From: Candidatus Woesearchaeota archaeon
GTDB lineage: Archaea; Nanobdellota; Nanobdellia; Woesearchaeales; WJIZ01
Assembly (NCBI GenBank): GCA_018221205.1
Contig: JAAOYF010000014.1
Coordinates: 1 to 45,397, forward strand
Reading direction: 5' to 3'
Length of the DNA stretch: 45,397 nucleotides
The stretch's first letter is position 1; every line of letters starts with the position of its first letter. The notes beneath the pieces are model-generated. The model did no database searches. It was not told the origin of the DNA and worked only from the letters and a program-made list of their open reading frames with translations. Position numbers and translations under genes: made by a program. Below, piece by piece: positions 42,501-45,397 of this stretch.

Positions 42501-45397
42501 AAGCTATGGCTGGATAGAGCTCTACCAGAATGCATCTCTCGTAAACTCAGGCTACAATTTCATCTCTAACTTGACCACGTTCAACTCCCCAGCCTACTAC
42601 AACTACACTGCAATCTATAACACAACAGAAAACTACTCAACAAGCCAAGAGACCCATCACTTAACAGTCCAGGACACCACAACTCCAACAATCTCAATCA
42701 TTGCTCCATTAGACGACGAATTACTAGGCTGGACAATCTTATTGAGAGCAAACGTAACCGATCTTAACCTCCATACTGTAAGATACCAAGTCCATAATGG
42801 CACAAGTAACGATAAGATAATAGATTCAGGAATCATGAACAACTTCCAAGGAGATTTATTCAACGGCACGTTATACACAAACGCAACCTGGCCTTATCCA
42901 ACTGCTTTCAGGAACTCAACTAATCTGACATTCATAATCTTCGCCAATGACACTTCTGGAAACTTAATTAACCTCTCAACCAATTTCACCTTGGATAACA
43001 CTCGCCCAAGCATACAATACCTCACTCCACCACCAGGAGGAATCTTCTACAACGCAGACTTCGATATGAACATCTTCCTAGCTAACACATTACTAAATTA
43101 TAGCTACGTCAACATCTCCCAAATATCAACCATCCAATTCAATGACACCAATTTATCAGTCTCAACCTTTACTTGGGCAGATCACGTCGATATTGACTCA
43201 TACAATGAAGGCAATTACACCGTAACCACTTTAGCAAGAGACTACGTCCAGAACAATCGCACTAGAGAGACCTGGTTCTACGTAGACAAGTCAGCTCCAA
43301 ATGCATCTAACTGGATTACTCCAACCTCAGCAAACAACACCTTCACCAACGTACAGATTCAATCCTTCAACTTCACCTGTTCAGATTCATTCCTCGATGA
43401 TGTCTGGCTAGACTTCGAAGGAACCCTAAACAGCACTCCATTCAACAACAATGACGCTTACTGGTGGACCTTCAATCTAGGAGAAGGAACATACGATTAT
43501 ACAGCATACTGCAACGACTCAGCAAGCAACATAAACCAGACTCAGGCATGGAGAATAAACATAGACTTGACCTCTCCAACCTGGTCAAACAATGACACAG
43601 ACCCACAATCTCCAGTAACTTATGCAAGTGGAGCCAGCTACCAATTCAACATCACCTGGAATGACAATTACGGAGTCAATTCCACAATATTCGAGCATAA
43701 TTTCACAGGAACTCTAACCAACTACTCAATCGCAGGCTCAAATGGTAACGAGTACTACTACGACTACTCTGACTTGGCAGCAGGTTACTACATCTGGAGA
43801 AGTTATGCTAATGACACCGCTGGAAACTACAACGTAACTGATCAATTCACCTACACTGTAACCAAAGCAGCATCTTTAGTAAACTTAACATTAAATGACA
43901 CTGATGATAATATAAGTGTAGAAGTAGGAACATTAGTCAACCTCTCAGGATATCTCATAACTCCAAGCTTCGGATCTATAGAATTATACTACAATGACAC
44001 CCTTATAAACTCTGGAAACAACTACATCAGCAACCTCACCCTATTCACAGCCAACGGAACATTCAACATAACTGTCTTGTATCCAGCAACAGAGAACTAC
44101 TCAACAACCTTAGAGACCCATTACATAGACGTCATAGACTCCACAGCACCAACTATCACCTTAAATGCACCCATAGACGGCTACAATACCACACAGACAG
44201 CAATAAACTTCTCCTGGATACCCTATGACAATTACGATACTTCATTATCCTGTAATGTAACCATAGACAGCGTAGTGCAAAGCTCAAATATCATCTCACC
44301 AAACGGATCAATACAGAACTCAACAGTAACCAGCCTCACAGAAGGCCTCCATTCCTGGAACGTAACTTGCTCAGACTACTCCCAGAACATCAATACTTCA
44401 GAAACACGTGTATTCAGGGTTGACACAATAGCCCCAACCTGGTCAAACAACGATACCGATCCACAATCACCAGTAGTATACAGCCAAGGAGCCAGTTACC
44501 AGTTCAACATCACCTGGCAGGATGCAGGAGTTGGCGTAGAGACAGTCTTATTCGAGCACAACTTCACCAGAACCTTCACCAACTACTCAATAAGCGGAAG
44601 CAACAGCAATGAATACTATTATGATTACTCCGACTTAGCTGCAGGCTACTACGTCTGGAGAAGTTACGCCAATGACACTTTAGGAAACGAGAATATCTCT
44701 GACCAGTTCACTTACACAGTAACAAGAGCGACAAGCGACATAAATCTCTCATTGAACTACACTGATGCAGACCTGACAATCGCAGCCTACTCAACAATCA
44801 ATATCTCAGGAGAATTATTGACCCCAAGCTTCGGCTACATCGAATTATGGCAGAATGATACCTTAATCAACTCCGGACCGAATTACATAAGCAACCTTTC
44901 AACATTCAATGAGATAGGTTATTTCAACATAACAGCCATCTATAACGCAACAGAGAACTACTCAACAAGCAGAGAGACCCATTTCCTCACAGTAACTGAT
45001 GCAACACCACCAAGGGTTGACTTAAACGCACCGATAGACGGCTACAACACCACTCAAACAGCAGTAAACTTCAGCTGGATACCATACGATAACTTCGACA
45101 CCAGTCTGCTCTGTAATCTCACGGTGGACGGAGTGTTCAACAAGACAGATATCATCTCTCCAAATGGATCAATCCAGAATTCAACAGTCTTAGGCTTCTA
45201 TGACGGCATCCATTCCTGGAACGTCACCTGTACTGATGATTACAACAATGTAAATACTTCACTAACAAGATCATTCAGGATCGACACCATAGCTCCAACC
45301 TGGTCAAATAATGATACAGACCCACAATCACCTGTAACATACGCACAAGGAGCCAACTATCAGTTCAACATAACTTGGCAGGATGCAGGAGTAGGCG
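18487..45397 (+). CDS. Giant modular surface adhesin, open at the window edge (at least 8,970 codons)
   Basis: One frame stays open from the HTH gene end to the window end; I read it through without meeting a stop. GTG 18487 is the chosen start (17-base overlap with the HTH gene); GTG 18472 and 18505 are alternatives. Residues 21-39 are a membrane segment followed by PTITGFAV. Next: an N-terminal beta-rich region, a cadherin-like domain (about 295-385), the DTDGDSLYDYIEW region (about 552-564) that I recall from DPANN surface proteins, and a glycine-rich block (about 872-1168). From about 1270 on there is a long chain of Ig/FnIII-like domains, many with the Cys pair NCSLY and W-x-V-x-C-x-D. 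Three DUF2341-like domains, varied plug-in domains and a DNRLRE-like domain are inserted. It is rich in Asn, Thr, Ser and N-glycosylation sequons. Role inferred: cell-cell or host adhesion. Confidence 0.88.
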   Translation, partial: MKEKNKVIESLKRAFANKSSVLVLAVLLATMLFAALLYFNPTITGFAVFDQNEISEKVEWNLDKTTQKTITLNATKELTAISISGELNGSARVYLLYNDERYLIFDGSNVTSLVYPLQANVSNASITTILKYQSGTAFDPDDDGISLDTEAIDFTVNESRINETLNASNLCTVWAAEQSLCHGSSSCCDFLDLNQDSEDWDDAFYLTSKQPSYSVSAQIFYIDYSLDPKNPYTDFYSSSKATLPAFFYKTQGTFTAECTDTCTLSGIKGSSFTLLIEIDDGSMTIDGLQYSLDSATNSPPSFQDLPNLTIEKDSTYMLNLSDYVSDSEGDILTYKVFQLDNISINFSGNLAYLTPDPGYRGQASTFIIANDSQAIGISNIFTIMVEETEEPFKPIKQVELGKPVTWRKRLSATKNLTFNLTPHAYNISVKQIITDISLKIPERFIAIAGKSLKKYNNDTFIKVKQKLLKAQQQDIQLNIENTTGTVEIEYMTEGPEAFESSLDNGKQVIISSEVHYEDIKAFTTIRESSLSSINLFHVINGTKQKIAFNASDTDGDSLYDYIEWTIPHLSNQTYEIIYISKAEHLDTNRTFIADITDKVESRDGDWIAVPDSNYVRITFERKLSKGRDITIFARSNDSATVEVFLENSTDQLANFGSINIDQRYQIFLNNLTQEADTFDLLVSGGTVEFDYIVDPAVGVNITQPDAAAPGMDVVVQFVGTSFDATDTVTVNTTDIIVGPITVTDQTGAVVSSGGRVLTTVFFISDVATDQDVQVNITGSTIPNPFKIITPTTGSGNFTGASGTVTIGDGNNGTRTQGGAIILDSLIIPSGVTVIVDTSDPDATASNGNQGFLPAVILVDGPVNISGTLNISGQDGAVGASAGTGGAGGDGGPGAGGGGSAGGDGTAAIGAGGDGFSGGGGGARGSGGDGGDGGAGTGGPGVAGGDGGGGDGGYPMFGDSPLGGQGGEDPGGSAGSTGAGGSGDPFGTQATASAGVNTAGEGGASGAGESGGASGGGGGGFGTAGTDGQQQSGGDLNEQGYGGLVAGNQFLVPLSGGSGGSGGSPDDGGSGDRMGGGGAGGGGSVLIYSPIEIRITGYILSEGGDGGNAGPGGTQRAGAGGGGSGGAITLQSPIINNTGLINTTGGGAGTYGGTGAAGGTGGLGRLRIDGARDSTYFGSGSTYGSGFIGPALTEIEVDQISGIAAASSTVDIRIINSLGTDYYKTTADSDGDFTITPAYRKGLNYISAMQNTSSDTYSVMGSASVGVFDYTPPPNITALDYPPDVSFVNDVPLDYNFTVHDDQFIANCSLWTNMSATWTLNTTIVPTTNNSQTYNITLIVPDGKFKWNVQCYDNASGSSWFSTNYTFTLDSIKPEATIISIDPNPANQTLDNVTVEWAASDIHLHTAYVNVTYQDGSFISQYTDNFTLTTINLSDAGNYTITLFANDSAGNINTTSSILTVIDRIPPNITLINPTNRTYDMDGNINFTFNITDFSSILNCSLLFSGIPISSNTSVNKSIAQKFRQTNMADGDYIWHISCTDAETNLGRSSNWTVIVDKTLPTVTLNYPENNRYFSQLTLQMNHTPDDPGVADHLEACELWTNFSSSWQLNQTEYSPKSDQNNGFDFVTLSENVYSWNVVCNDTAKNIGWGTANYTFTVDITNPTVEFIWPTPINNSNQTSSSLTINVSHTEIHPEILVLLINSSRNVTKPYSGSFTNMTLTDLDDGIYTVRVGVNDSAKNINYTEIRLIRIDATPPQLYLESPLNDTWKTSTSVDFNYNTSDNLIGVENCTLYIAGTLNDTSSSITEGISQQLSANIGNSFSNEWYVSCIDRLGNTNDSETRIIKVDITFPGMEDEAINGTEFDVNDHICLNVTASDTYSGVAQVLAEIDYPTSGLTNVSLSNSSTCKGAGGAVWAAALQLVEDKNYNWSRTFAVDIAGNVNITYPPTILNWSANATIFLNTTILQPTINFVLNESSNSINVSYLQQCNVSCRDDSSASCEGIYLFTDYFEGSWNTITTTTQTFISSLDNYSCGTLAAEESCQQTFNVTIGRESGGSTYRMRCRTSSTNAPSDYSVEFNLTVNDYPVAKMLYPTNNEWLHGIEIINVSTSTDDREITQYIFEVDNNTDFDSPTLLCDTLNTGAQGTASTGNLTGTYGQSGGNYTNTTQNDTSYWFVGNSGSFSINAYAVATYNLSKTGVAEEDLTALSFSMVYCHSGSDYPGVECAGTAATGSVDGTQQVEAFNYSNSQWTDIGDLRTDDAGNEIYDEFSVPGNLSDFINDTSDEIRIRYEMDYINAFAEDRSFLVIDHAILDISYDLGLDSCSFDTTNQTQCDEESQTCYLRLNVTDSDGLRNSTYITISIDNIGPTTTLLRPINFTNITASTYLMNVSVQDVGSGADTITYLYRENNTASWNSLCTRSTTPYNCTWDLSSLEEGRNYQLRAYANDSESNLGGNDTAMNITLDRLGPIITLNAPGNNTWNLDDIIFNYTVNDIHSDIASCSLLINSITNQTNTTITEGADLKFTINGIADGYYTWRVLCKDMLDNVNNSEIRILKVDNSGPTSTVINPPDFTNISGSYTVNATVTDAGSGVNTTLFYYRQNLSASWMLICSDETSPYECNWDTSSLPEAVSYEVRAYANDSLGYIGDNDTNTNISVDRTSPVINLLAPGNNSQDVDGIVDFNFSVTDALLGVPNCSLIINGSVNRTAFGIQESSAENITLDNLVNGFYHWNVSCSDDAGNTNTSDTRAVTIAPDADPPNVSLNSPTNSSTISNQDVALTYTVTDALSEISNCSLFFLETFNQTNSTAVTEGASNVFNVYNLDNGNYSWRVECTDTAVSPNTGASGTYNFTVNNLPSMRINLTADQLQYEVGERASLNTSTSDEFGNPINTTVTTDIILGNTSTPWWNTSWKRRKPVFINDTTGSYRADVLVNVNVSGLGGYITDCTNEIRVVGNNSLSFSDVPVNIVGGDNSTYCDITFRGNVSASAVDENTYFVYYNNSGAADPGHGLMNITENVTFDTFEADFGNWTDQGGTCLYVRNQDVTPSATTGFGNTGGQGFDHTLGTSSGWYIYVEASGNVCQGGDTEADVVSNSFTAGSASTTLSFWFQMHGNAVGTLHVDVNDGGWNNDLWTQVNQNQSSPLDPWAFAQVDLSAYSGQLQVRFRYDGVTGWQADQLLDDINITVGNRISNGLASYTGETEEFIQENTSVTGDDGYWIWSWNTFGQSFGNYSAVSLSTSQDYDDGSDYTLFEIIPDTSNPRISLNYPYNNSWNNTNSLTFHYTPTDNAHHFANCSLYFNSILNKTNTTSISDAQQNSFSLSGIVVGKHNWSISCFDISGNQNSSETRFFFIDQTPPSINLDWPIDGYNTTTSMLDLNFTAFDNMDTGLTCNITLDNVMLSSIGAANGTLSGANAEDLTNSLHRWNVTCQDNATNVNTSLTRTFIVDSIAPTIELNKPSNDSWDNSGLIEFNFTATDTYLHRCELWGNFSASWLKNRTVYGPPSGSETNFSKVTIPDGIYYWGVNCSDYAGNLNWSNANFTIKIDTTIPQIGFASNNPINNSNQSSTSVFINATHTEVNSHTIIFYWNGSQNETRAYSSLYTNITLPNIVDGPYTYYVWVNDSATNENQTETRTITIDTIAPDLSLVSPQNNSWINNASNPALFIYTADDDLLIVENCSLYVDSIWNQTNATISEGINQNFTLQLYSANYTWNVQCYDTVGNLNTSETRKAKVDLSFPTIANTNTNNTNTTVSDYICINATIADTFSQVLQAYAHIVDPDSVTQTVYLVDNSTTTCDGSNGDGIYSATYQLTKAGTYNWTRMYAKDFAGNLNLTFVGIEMNSTSFISMNSTLYYPTGTFEINESTGSFAMNCSATCDPTSETCTNVRLRASYNESGSSYITTLTTDLTNDINGYVCGDLSPGATCSNVFTIDASDTSGQENWRVWCTGNSDNAGSIDSEDEVNLTINDRPYAMWDYPIDLEWLSGTENLTALSSYDNDGSLGLYTFELDNNTAFSTPTTICDSTDGNCTFDTTSQSQCTQHTFDCYLKLTVTDDNYATNSTILNIGIDNIGPTTTILRPLNGTNISTSVYEMNASIVDTGSGVNTTIFEQRPDILSGWQVACTDTDGTSPFNCSWNLASLDDGKSYQVRMRANDSEGNYGSYITVYNITVDRYGPAIDLNSPANNTWSLNDIIFRYTPDDAFSYITSCSLYLNAQQNKSNSSITDGLSQNVSVWDMADGDYNWSIQCTDSLGNQNSSLTRKIKIDNTGPTASLDQPQNFTNISGAYTVNATVMDAGIGINATSFYYRQNFSASWSLLCSDTTAPYGCNWNTLGSPERNSYEVRAFANDSLGNRGANYTSYNITIDNTPPSLALILPDNNSQDIDGAVNFTFTVSDALIGISQCILIINSSTNATYNSPAEDATLGFYVTTLRNNSHQWSVNCTDTAGNTQASDFRNITIGPDNDAPLITLLTPANESTYTSSDIAFNYVVNDLLSGIANCSLYFDSQFNQTNSSAITEDETNTFSINNVPNGNYSWQVECTDTAAPPNSALSVIHNFTLVETQALHVNVSLDQTVYEQGEIAIINSSATDIFGNPIEANVTTDIILGKTEVGWWNSSWLLRRRFNLTTPDESNRTAEIVKVNISGLGGSIESCSNELRIIRGTVVKTEISFTSEAGDDSTYCYVRFITNITYGTPEIYYAYYNNSNAPAPGYSTVATQYVANGNMNGASDWTYTETEASDVGEYSTAQSNSPSRSYHIYNDGTSGTIGLYGEIYQDIELPCVGCNLTISAYNRLESAGSTVAAFVAHIIIDTFYLSSIDFPGSAGSPIDWTIRSNTSYRPQSSTERLYLRMTTNMDFAGWGQRDSYWDDVNITINKPIDTSMVMSAEENWISTNSNETGDGGYWIWYWSTYTQEVSNYSAVSYVTNPNYNPGSNSSFFEILPDTSNPAVSLISPLNLSWNKTGNVTFKYIPTDNAHRFANCSLILNDAFNKTNSSAITEAVQNSLSLNNMAEGAYNWSITCFDLEDNQNTSVTQFFYVDKTKPAISLEYPIDSFNTSLTTINFNFTVTDYFYPDNMNCELYYDSKINNSASLLVPNGSYSNYTVNNMVGGSHTWRVTCQDNATNLNTSLTRSFIIDFIAPSTTLNAPENNSWDADGSVQMQYTPVDTYLKSCDLWGNFSGSWAFNQTDSNPSSGSQNSFNAIALTDGYYIWAVNCTDHSLNYNWSKNNFSINIDTTAPTIDFAGGTASDDSYYNRDYIYVNVTASDSNEANITFRLYNTTSIVNITTLPAGYRDINFTGLNTNEQYTYNVTILDKARNNASTSTRTLTLDSINPIVSLDAPADSHLTNSTIITFNYTSFNTNADSCTIYHNASGWAANDTQSVTSGVQKSVSKTFFDGDFIWNVFCNDSAGNAAWNATNFTFIIDTTAPSIDFAGNNPVNNSNQSSSQVFINTTHTEVHPDTIRLYWNGVQNQTKTYAATYTNFTLIPIADGSYTYYVWINDTAWNKNQTETRKITVDTTPPTLSLNAPENDTWSNELRTLFNFTTNDALIGVQACSLVIDSKLNQTNSSISEGVSQYFNHVLGSSYGYNWSVNCTDTLGNENISETRIIKIDKSLPTITGENINETSLEVNFQICLNVSVTDTYSDLASVIATVEFPSGEQNVSLSNTTGCGNVGGSIWTDELSLPEQGDYNWTRTYATDNAGNTQLNYLSVQRNWSTFANNFLNSTITRPIANFELNESTVAAVSYYNQSCEASCEVSSTLDCENVYIFADYYDGSWTKITTATTKFYADVDNGSCGTVTKGDTCSQQFNVSVGTNAGGTIYPIRCRAASTNSATSYSTETLEVNATINDFPVARFSHPTNSTWHYGVEILNASTSTDDQGISLYSFELDNNQAFSSPTLLCSTADANCTFNTSAQTECTEEVMGCYLRLNVTDSDGLKNWTIITFGIDNTGPTAVLDRPRNFTNTSSNAYTVNASLSDAGNGSISAAIFQYRENFQETWTTACIDYTAPFACSWNLAALPDHNQYELLVYGNDSFGNIGGNDTHYNITLDKTPAAITLFNPDNNSVDTDGFIAFSYNVTDNLSSPSSCTLVLNSKANETNSSVLESQNNSFSLEYMGEQKYNWSINCTDTLGNVGSSVNYNLTVDIDDDAPNITLVAPENESTYTSKVIIFQYDVVDALSGIANCSLYFNNEFNQTNSSTVSESVTNTFTITNVNDGNYSWYVQCADSNWKYHSVGTSDIFNFTLVVTTNIKVNVTASSATYQQGEFANITTKTVDKFSNAINTSVTTSFINASTTIPWWNSSFSYRRQMNITNPSTATLSANYTANYTLDTTGFVSAGLMQTSGKDLRIAWWNNETNSWTEMDRLVTSMNTASTTALFKIRRNISASSSDLSYYLYYGNSSVADGPTDRKNIYFYFDGFDTDTLSNYNTTRAFSSSSEESDDNLTHDSRGWINYSGSANYGKSLRKEIPNIKDAIIEIDQYVDTMLGAPTASRLEVAAKMNEDSYYYFYASTNLFNSQLGRYNDGSETFSTTRNIQYTDVDTWYRLKFVVYDNGSNVYLNSYVDGSLMIGYNDTNVQKLNTTGGFGIGSYQLDGRWDNLTVSRYFDTPPTFSTKGEEYLVATQTEETGLDGILTILQDTITFETGSHTAISLASNPNYLNGFNYTTITIVADTDYPQVSLVSPENNSWLNNQNVSFVYVPTDNTQKFANCSLILNSIYNETNSTPLTHNAQNNFTLNDMPQGYHNWSITCFDLAQQQNTSVTQYFYIDTTDPTVTPQYPSDDSYLSLVDINFNFTVSDNLDAELLCNLTLDSKQNNSQYIVAQNGSYANYTIHNIINGNHTWSVTCSDNATNVQTTSTLSLVVDTIEPGITLQAPAPAFATGDDFISFNWTAIDNLDTSLFCNLTVDGKVNASTVVSPNGTMVNHTTHNLGFGTHYWNVTCEDTSLNTNTSLTRNFTISGQPPYWSNNQNFTPATYSPTQQSSFNITWQDDISINSAWFESNYSGSRTNLSMTDLAADKYNFSGILPAGTHYWRSHANDSSGLWNQTNEWTFTIAKVSTSCSLDVSASPVSYSVQTQANCSCTNLDLSASLFRNGSDVTSQNGTFTTLAAGNWYYTCNVTSTQNYTTDSISRWINVTQAAGTLNLFINSSTADYRYNVSFDTNITCLLATPSTGNLTIYEDGVQIQSAIADRANLTRTYTAPAQHNITCILEDHLNYTASDFSWLNATDEDSLSLSQNYPPQNYYNDSSDPYQITFDCSATDNYNLQNITLYMTGPLNQSFAPNQSASLTGTSDSATWPVTLGNGNYTWNCLVYDEYNNTLWGVNRTVLINYTIDINISDLAGNRLDYTLENLGQTDGLYDLRITFTSEDPDAMLIRGYNDTAEGYILFESPTNETWGQDSYAISIEGAVLNNLTLTLVANGSYVYKCDNWNMSNLTCKDENVWDTIALPTLNQKYNITINSTDPGFVELNIPESDVLDDSIAGESSPSTEWGGASVTAIQNYTNNAAHSMYKFNISSIPSDANIQSATLYLTCNQENLESGDSISFGAHRVYGNFGWIEGTGSGIGGAACTGEEFCWNNKPTQGTEYNATAEDSDTFGNGCPGTQVALNVFHMVKAAYLNSEDNISIYIVPNGTTAGTVTNDWIRIASKENNNPARRPVLNITYTTVPKVINLTPKAGTVFDTNVGVNISANVTDNPAAANISWVLVNITLPDASLEQIRLNNTQGDDIYYGNYSNTSLIGTYTVRFIANNTDDVENASETTWFYIRDSISPVVSLQSPIPNYYNDTSDPSDVFFNCSVTDNYNLQNLTLYLTDSLNQSFVPNSSASINGTFNYSTWTVSLGNGNYTWNCLAFDEFNNTDWGINRTILINYSDKPPYWSNNQNYTVSTYSSTERSSFNITWEDDYGVSSVWFESNYTGTAENYSMNALGSSKYNYSAVFPAGTFYWRSYANDTLNQWNQTSQWLFTVARAASSVNLSLNYTDADITIEAGSTINISADLLIPSYGWIELYQNASLVNSGYNFISNLTTFNSPAYYNYTAIYNTTENYSTSQETHHLTVQDTTTPTISIIAPLDDELLGWTILLRANVTDLNLHTVRYQVHNGTSNDKIIDSGIMNNFQGDLFNGTLYTNATWPYPTAFRNSTNLTFIIFANDTSGNLINLSTNFTLDNTRPSIQYLTPPPGGIFYNADFDMNIFLANTLLNYSYVNISQISTIQFNDTNLSVSTFTWADHVDIDSYNEGNYTVTTLARDYVQNNRTRETWFYVDKSAPNASNWITPTSANNTFTNVQIQSFNFTCSDSFLDDVWLDFEGTLNSTPFNNNDAYWWTFNLGEGTYDYTAYCNDSASNINQTQAWRINIDLTSPTWSNNDTDPQSPVTYASGASYQFNITWNDNYGVNSTIFEHNFTGTLTNYSIAGSNGNEYYYDYSDLAAGYYIWRSYANDTAGNYNVTDQFTYTVTKAASLVNLTLNDTDDNISVEVGTLVNLSGYLITPSFGSIELYYNDTLINSGNNYISNLTLFTANGTFNITVLYPATENYSTTLETHYIDVIDSTAPTITLNAPIDGYNTTQTAINFSWIPYDNYDTSLSCNVTIDSVVQSSNIISPNGSIQNSTVTSLTEGLHSWNVTCSDYSQNINTSETRVFRVDTIAPTWSNNDTDPQSPVVYSQGASYQFNITWQDAGVGVETVLFEHNFTRTFTNYSISGSNSNEYYYDYSDLAAGYYVWRSYANDTLGNENISDQFTYTVTRATSDINLSLNYTDADLTIAAYSTINISGELLTPSFGYIELWQNDTLINSGPNYISNLSTFNEIGYFNITAIYNATENYSTSRETHFLTVTDATPPRVDLNAPIDGYNTTQTAVNFSWIPYDNFDTSLLCNLTVDGVFNKTDIISPNGSIQNSTVLGFYDGIHSWNVTCTDDYNNVNTSLTRSFRIDTIAPTWSNNDTDPQSPVTYAQGANYQFNITWQDAGVG
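21100..21990 (+). other. Glycine-rich low-complexity block in the giant protein
   Basis: Codons about 872-1168 are dominated by Gly with Ala, Ser and Asp, as in GGDGGPGAGGGGSAGG and GGGGAGGGGSVLIYSP. It sits between stretches that look like parallel beta-helix rungs (GAIILDSLIIPSGVTVIV, then GGAITLQSPIINNTGLINTT). A beta-helix with glycine-rich loops, or a flexible spacer, would fit. The DNA is GGA/GGC-rich, which also creates meaningless long frames on the other strand. Confidence 0.8.
24890..25440 (+). other. Extra beta-rich domain inserted in the first super-repeat copy
   Basis: Where copies two and three read directly from LLC/TIC into NCTF, the first copy carries about 180 additional residues between LLCDTLNTG and LDSCSFDTT. 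The inserted part has alternating hydrophobic residues (AYAVATYNLSKTGV, QVEAFNYSNSQWTDIG, FLVIDHAILDISYD) like a jelly-roll domain. No family recognised. The frame is kept. Confidence 0.55.
27199..27510 (+). other. DUF2341-like domain 1 of the giant protein
   Basis: WWNTSWKRRKPVFI starts at about residue 2905, with NEIRVV and YFVYYNNSGAADP later. This is the W-N-x-S-W-x2-R start and YYxN end typical of DUF2341. Related copies begin at 32317 (WWNSSWLLRRRFNLT) and 37384 (WWNSSFSYRRQMNIT). Confidence 0.75.
27538..28045 (+). other. MAM-like domain of the giant protein (plug-in domain 1)
   Basis: Residues about 3018-3186 run in MAM order: FEADFGNW, TPSATTGFGNTGGQGFDHT, GWYIYVEASG, LSFWFQMHGNAVGTLHVDV, LWTQVNQ, and QLLDDINI at the end. 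MAM domains are adhesion modules best known from animal receptor phosphatases and meprins, and also occur in some prokaryotic surface proteins. Confidence 0.75.
32317..33115 (+). other. DUF2341-like domain 2 followed by a carbohydrate-binding-like domain (plug-in domain 2)
   Basis: The DUF2341-like domain covers residues about 4611-4715. It is followed at about 4715-4877 by VANGNMNGASDWTYTE, then YQDIELPCVGCNLTISAY and YWDDVNITI at the end. This is the start (NGxF/M...W) and end (DDV-x-I) pattern of galactose-binding-like modules such as CBM4/9. It occupies the slot filled by the MAM-like domain in the previous unit. Confidence 0.6.
37384..38320 (+). other. DUF2341-like domain 3 followed by a concanavalin/LamG-like domain (plug-in domain 3)
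   Basis: The DUF2341-like domain covers residues about 6300-6415, ending YYLYYGNSSVADGP. The next about 200 residues begin IYFYFDGFDTDTL and include WYRLKFVVYDNGSNVYLNSY, VDGSLMIGY and GGFGIGSYQLDGRWDNLTVS, the usual layout of a concanavalin A-like/LamG lectin fold. Same slot as the MAM-like and carbohydrate-binding-like domains. Confidence 0.65.
40960..41497 (+). other. DNRLRE/CBM96-like domain of the giant protein
   Basis: Residues about 7492-7671 show MYKFNISSIPSDANIQSATL, HRVYGNFGWIEGTG, WNNKPT, VALNVFHMVKAAYL, and ARRPVLNITYT at the end. This is the order of DNRLRE (disaggregatase-related) modules, some of which bind polysaccharides. It occurs once in the visible part. Confidence 0.6.
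43582..45397 (+). repeat. Tandem 286-287-residue modules at the visible end of the giant gene
   Basis: The Trp codon opening WSNNDTDPQSPV occurs at 43582, 44440 and 45301, spacings of 858 and 861 bp. Each module has three beta-sandwich domains (WSNNDTDP..., INLSLNYTDAD/VNLTLNDTDD..., LNAPIDGYNTTQTA...). Copies differ mostly at silent positions. A related, more diverged arrangement starts near 42112 (PPYWSNNQNYT). The array continues past the window edge. Confidence 0.8.

Noticed and set aside
18882-42878. Many 60-105-codon frames on the other frames and strand inside the giant gene
   Set aside because: None shows a domain, promoter or start signal, and all lie fully inside a frame with clear protein repeats.
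18487-45397. A chain of several genes or frameshifted pseudogenes instead of one giant gene
   Set aside because: The same frame carries recognisable domains from start to window end with no stop, and no start or promoter signals were seen at domain borders.

Overview
The window looks like archaeal DNA from the DPANN group, most likely a Woesearchaeota/Pacearchaeota-type (Nanobdellota) genome. The signs are the two-enzyme archaeal route to phosphopantothenate (pantoate kinase plus phosphopantothenate synthetase), a Cdc6/Orc1 protein, an archease-RtcB pair, a class III (pilin-like) signal peptide, TATA boxes centred about 25-31 bp before most first genes, and a giant surface protein starting with the PTITGFAV motif that I recall from DPANN exported proteins. 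The taxonomic call is inference; there is no rRNA in the window.

Region 1 (1-9.9 kb) is housekeeping. A minus-strand coenzyme A operon (panB, coaBC, pantoate kinase, phosphopantothenate synthetase) is followed by a truncated membrane protein gene. Then come a TatD-family hydrolase, a nucleotidyltransferase-like gene, a small acidic protein, the archease-rtcB RNA-ligation operon with a hairpin between the two genes, a membrane-anchored protein, a metallophosphoesterase and a Sua5/YrdC protein.

Region 2 (9.9-13.4 kb) holds a structured leader with two overlapping Shine-Dalgarno-led small ORFs, acylphosphatase, cdc6, a zinc-ribbon membrane protein and serS.

Region 3 (13.4-17.2 kb) begins the cell-surface part: a pilin-like secreted protein, a small membrane protein, and a convergent secreted transglutaminase-fold protein.

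Region 4 (17.2-18.0 kb) is non-coding and unusual. A tRNA-Ser(GCU) gene has partial copies of both its ends nearby and is flanked by two related arrays of short hairpins whose stems differ while loops and one spacer are kept. Next comes an AT-rich array of a TTACA-TAATAGTA-like motif, five copies of which are spaced exactly 21 bp apart.

Region 5 (18.0-45.4 kb) has a double helix-turn-helix regulator gene and, overlapping its end, one reading frame of at least 8,970 codons that runs off the window. It encodes a giant exported adhesin: N-terminal membrane segment, glycine-rich block, then a long chain of Ig/FnIII-like domains rich in N-glycosylation sequons. A super-repeat of about 1,882 residues can be followed through it. 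In each copy a DUF2341-like domain is followed by a different plug-in domain: MAM-like, carbohydrate-binding-like, or concanavalin/LamG-like. Near the window end a 286-287-residue module repeats in tandem. My reading is that regulator, phased sites and giant gene form one surface-display unit: a constant scaffold carrying exchangeable binding heads. This is the best candidate for an undescribed system here, along with the hairpin arrays around the tRNA.
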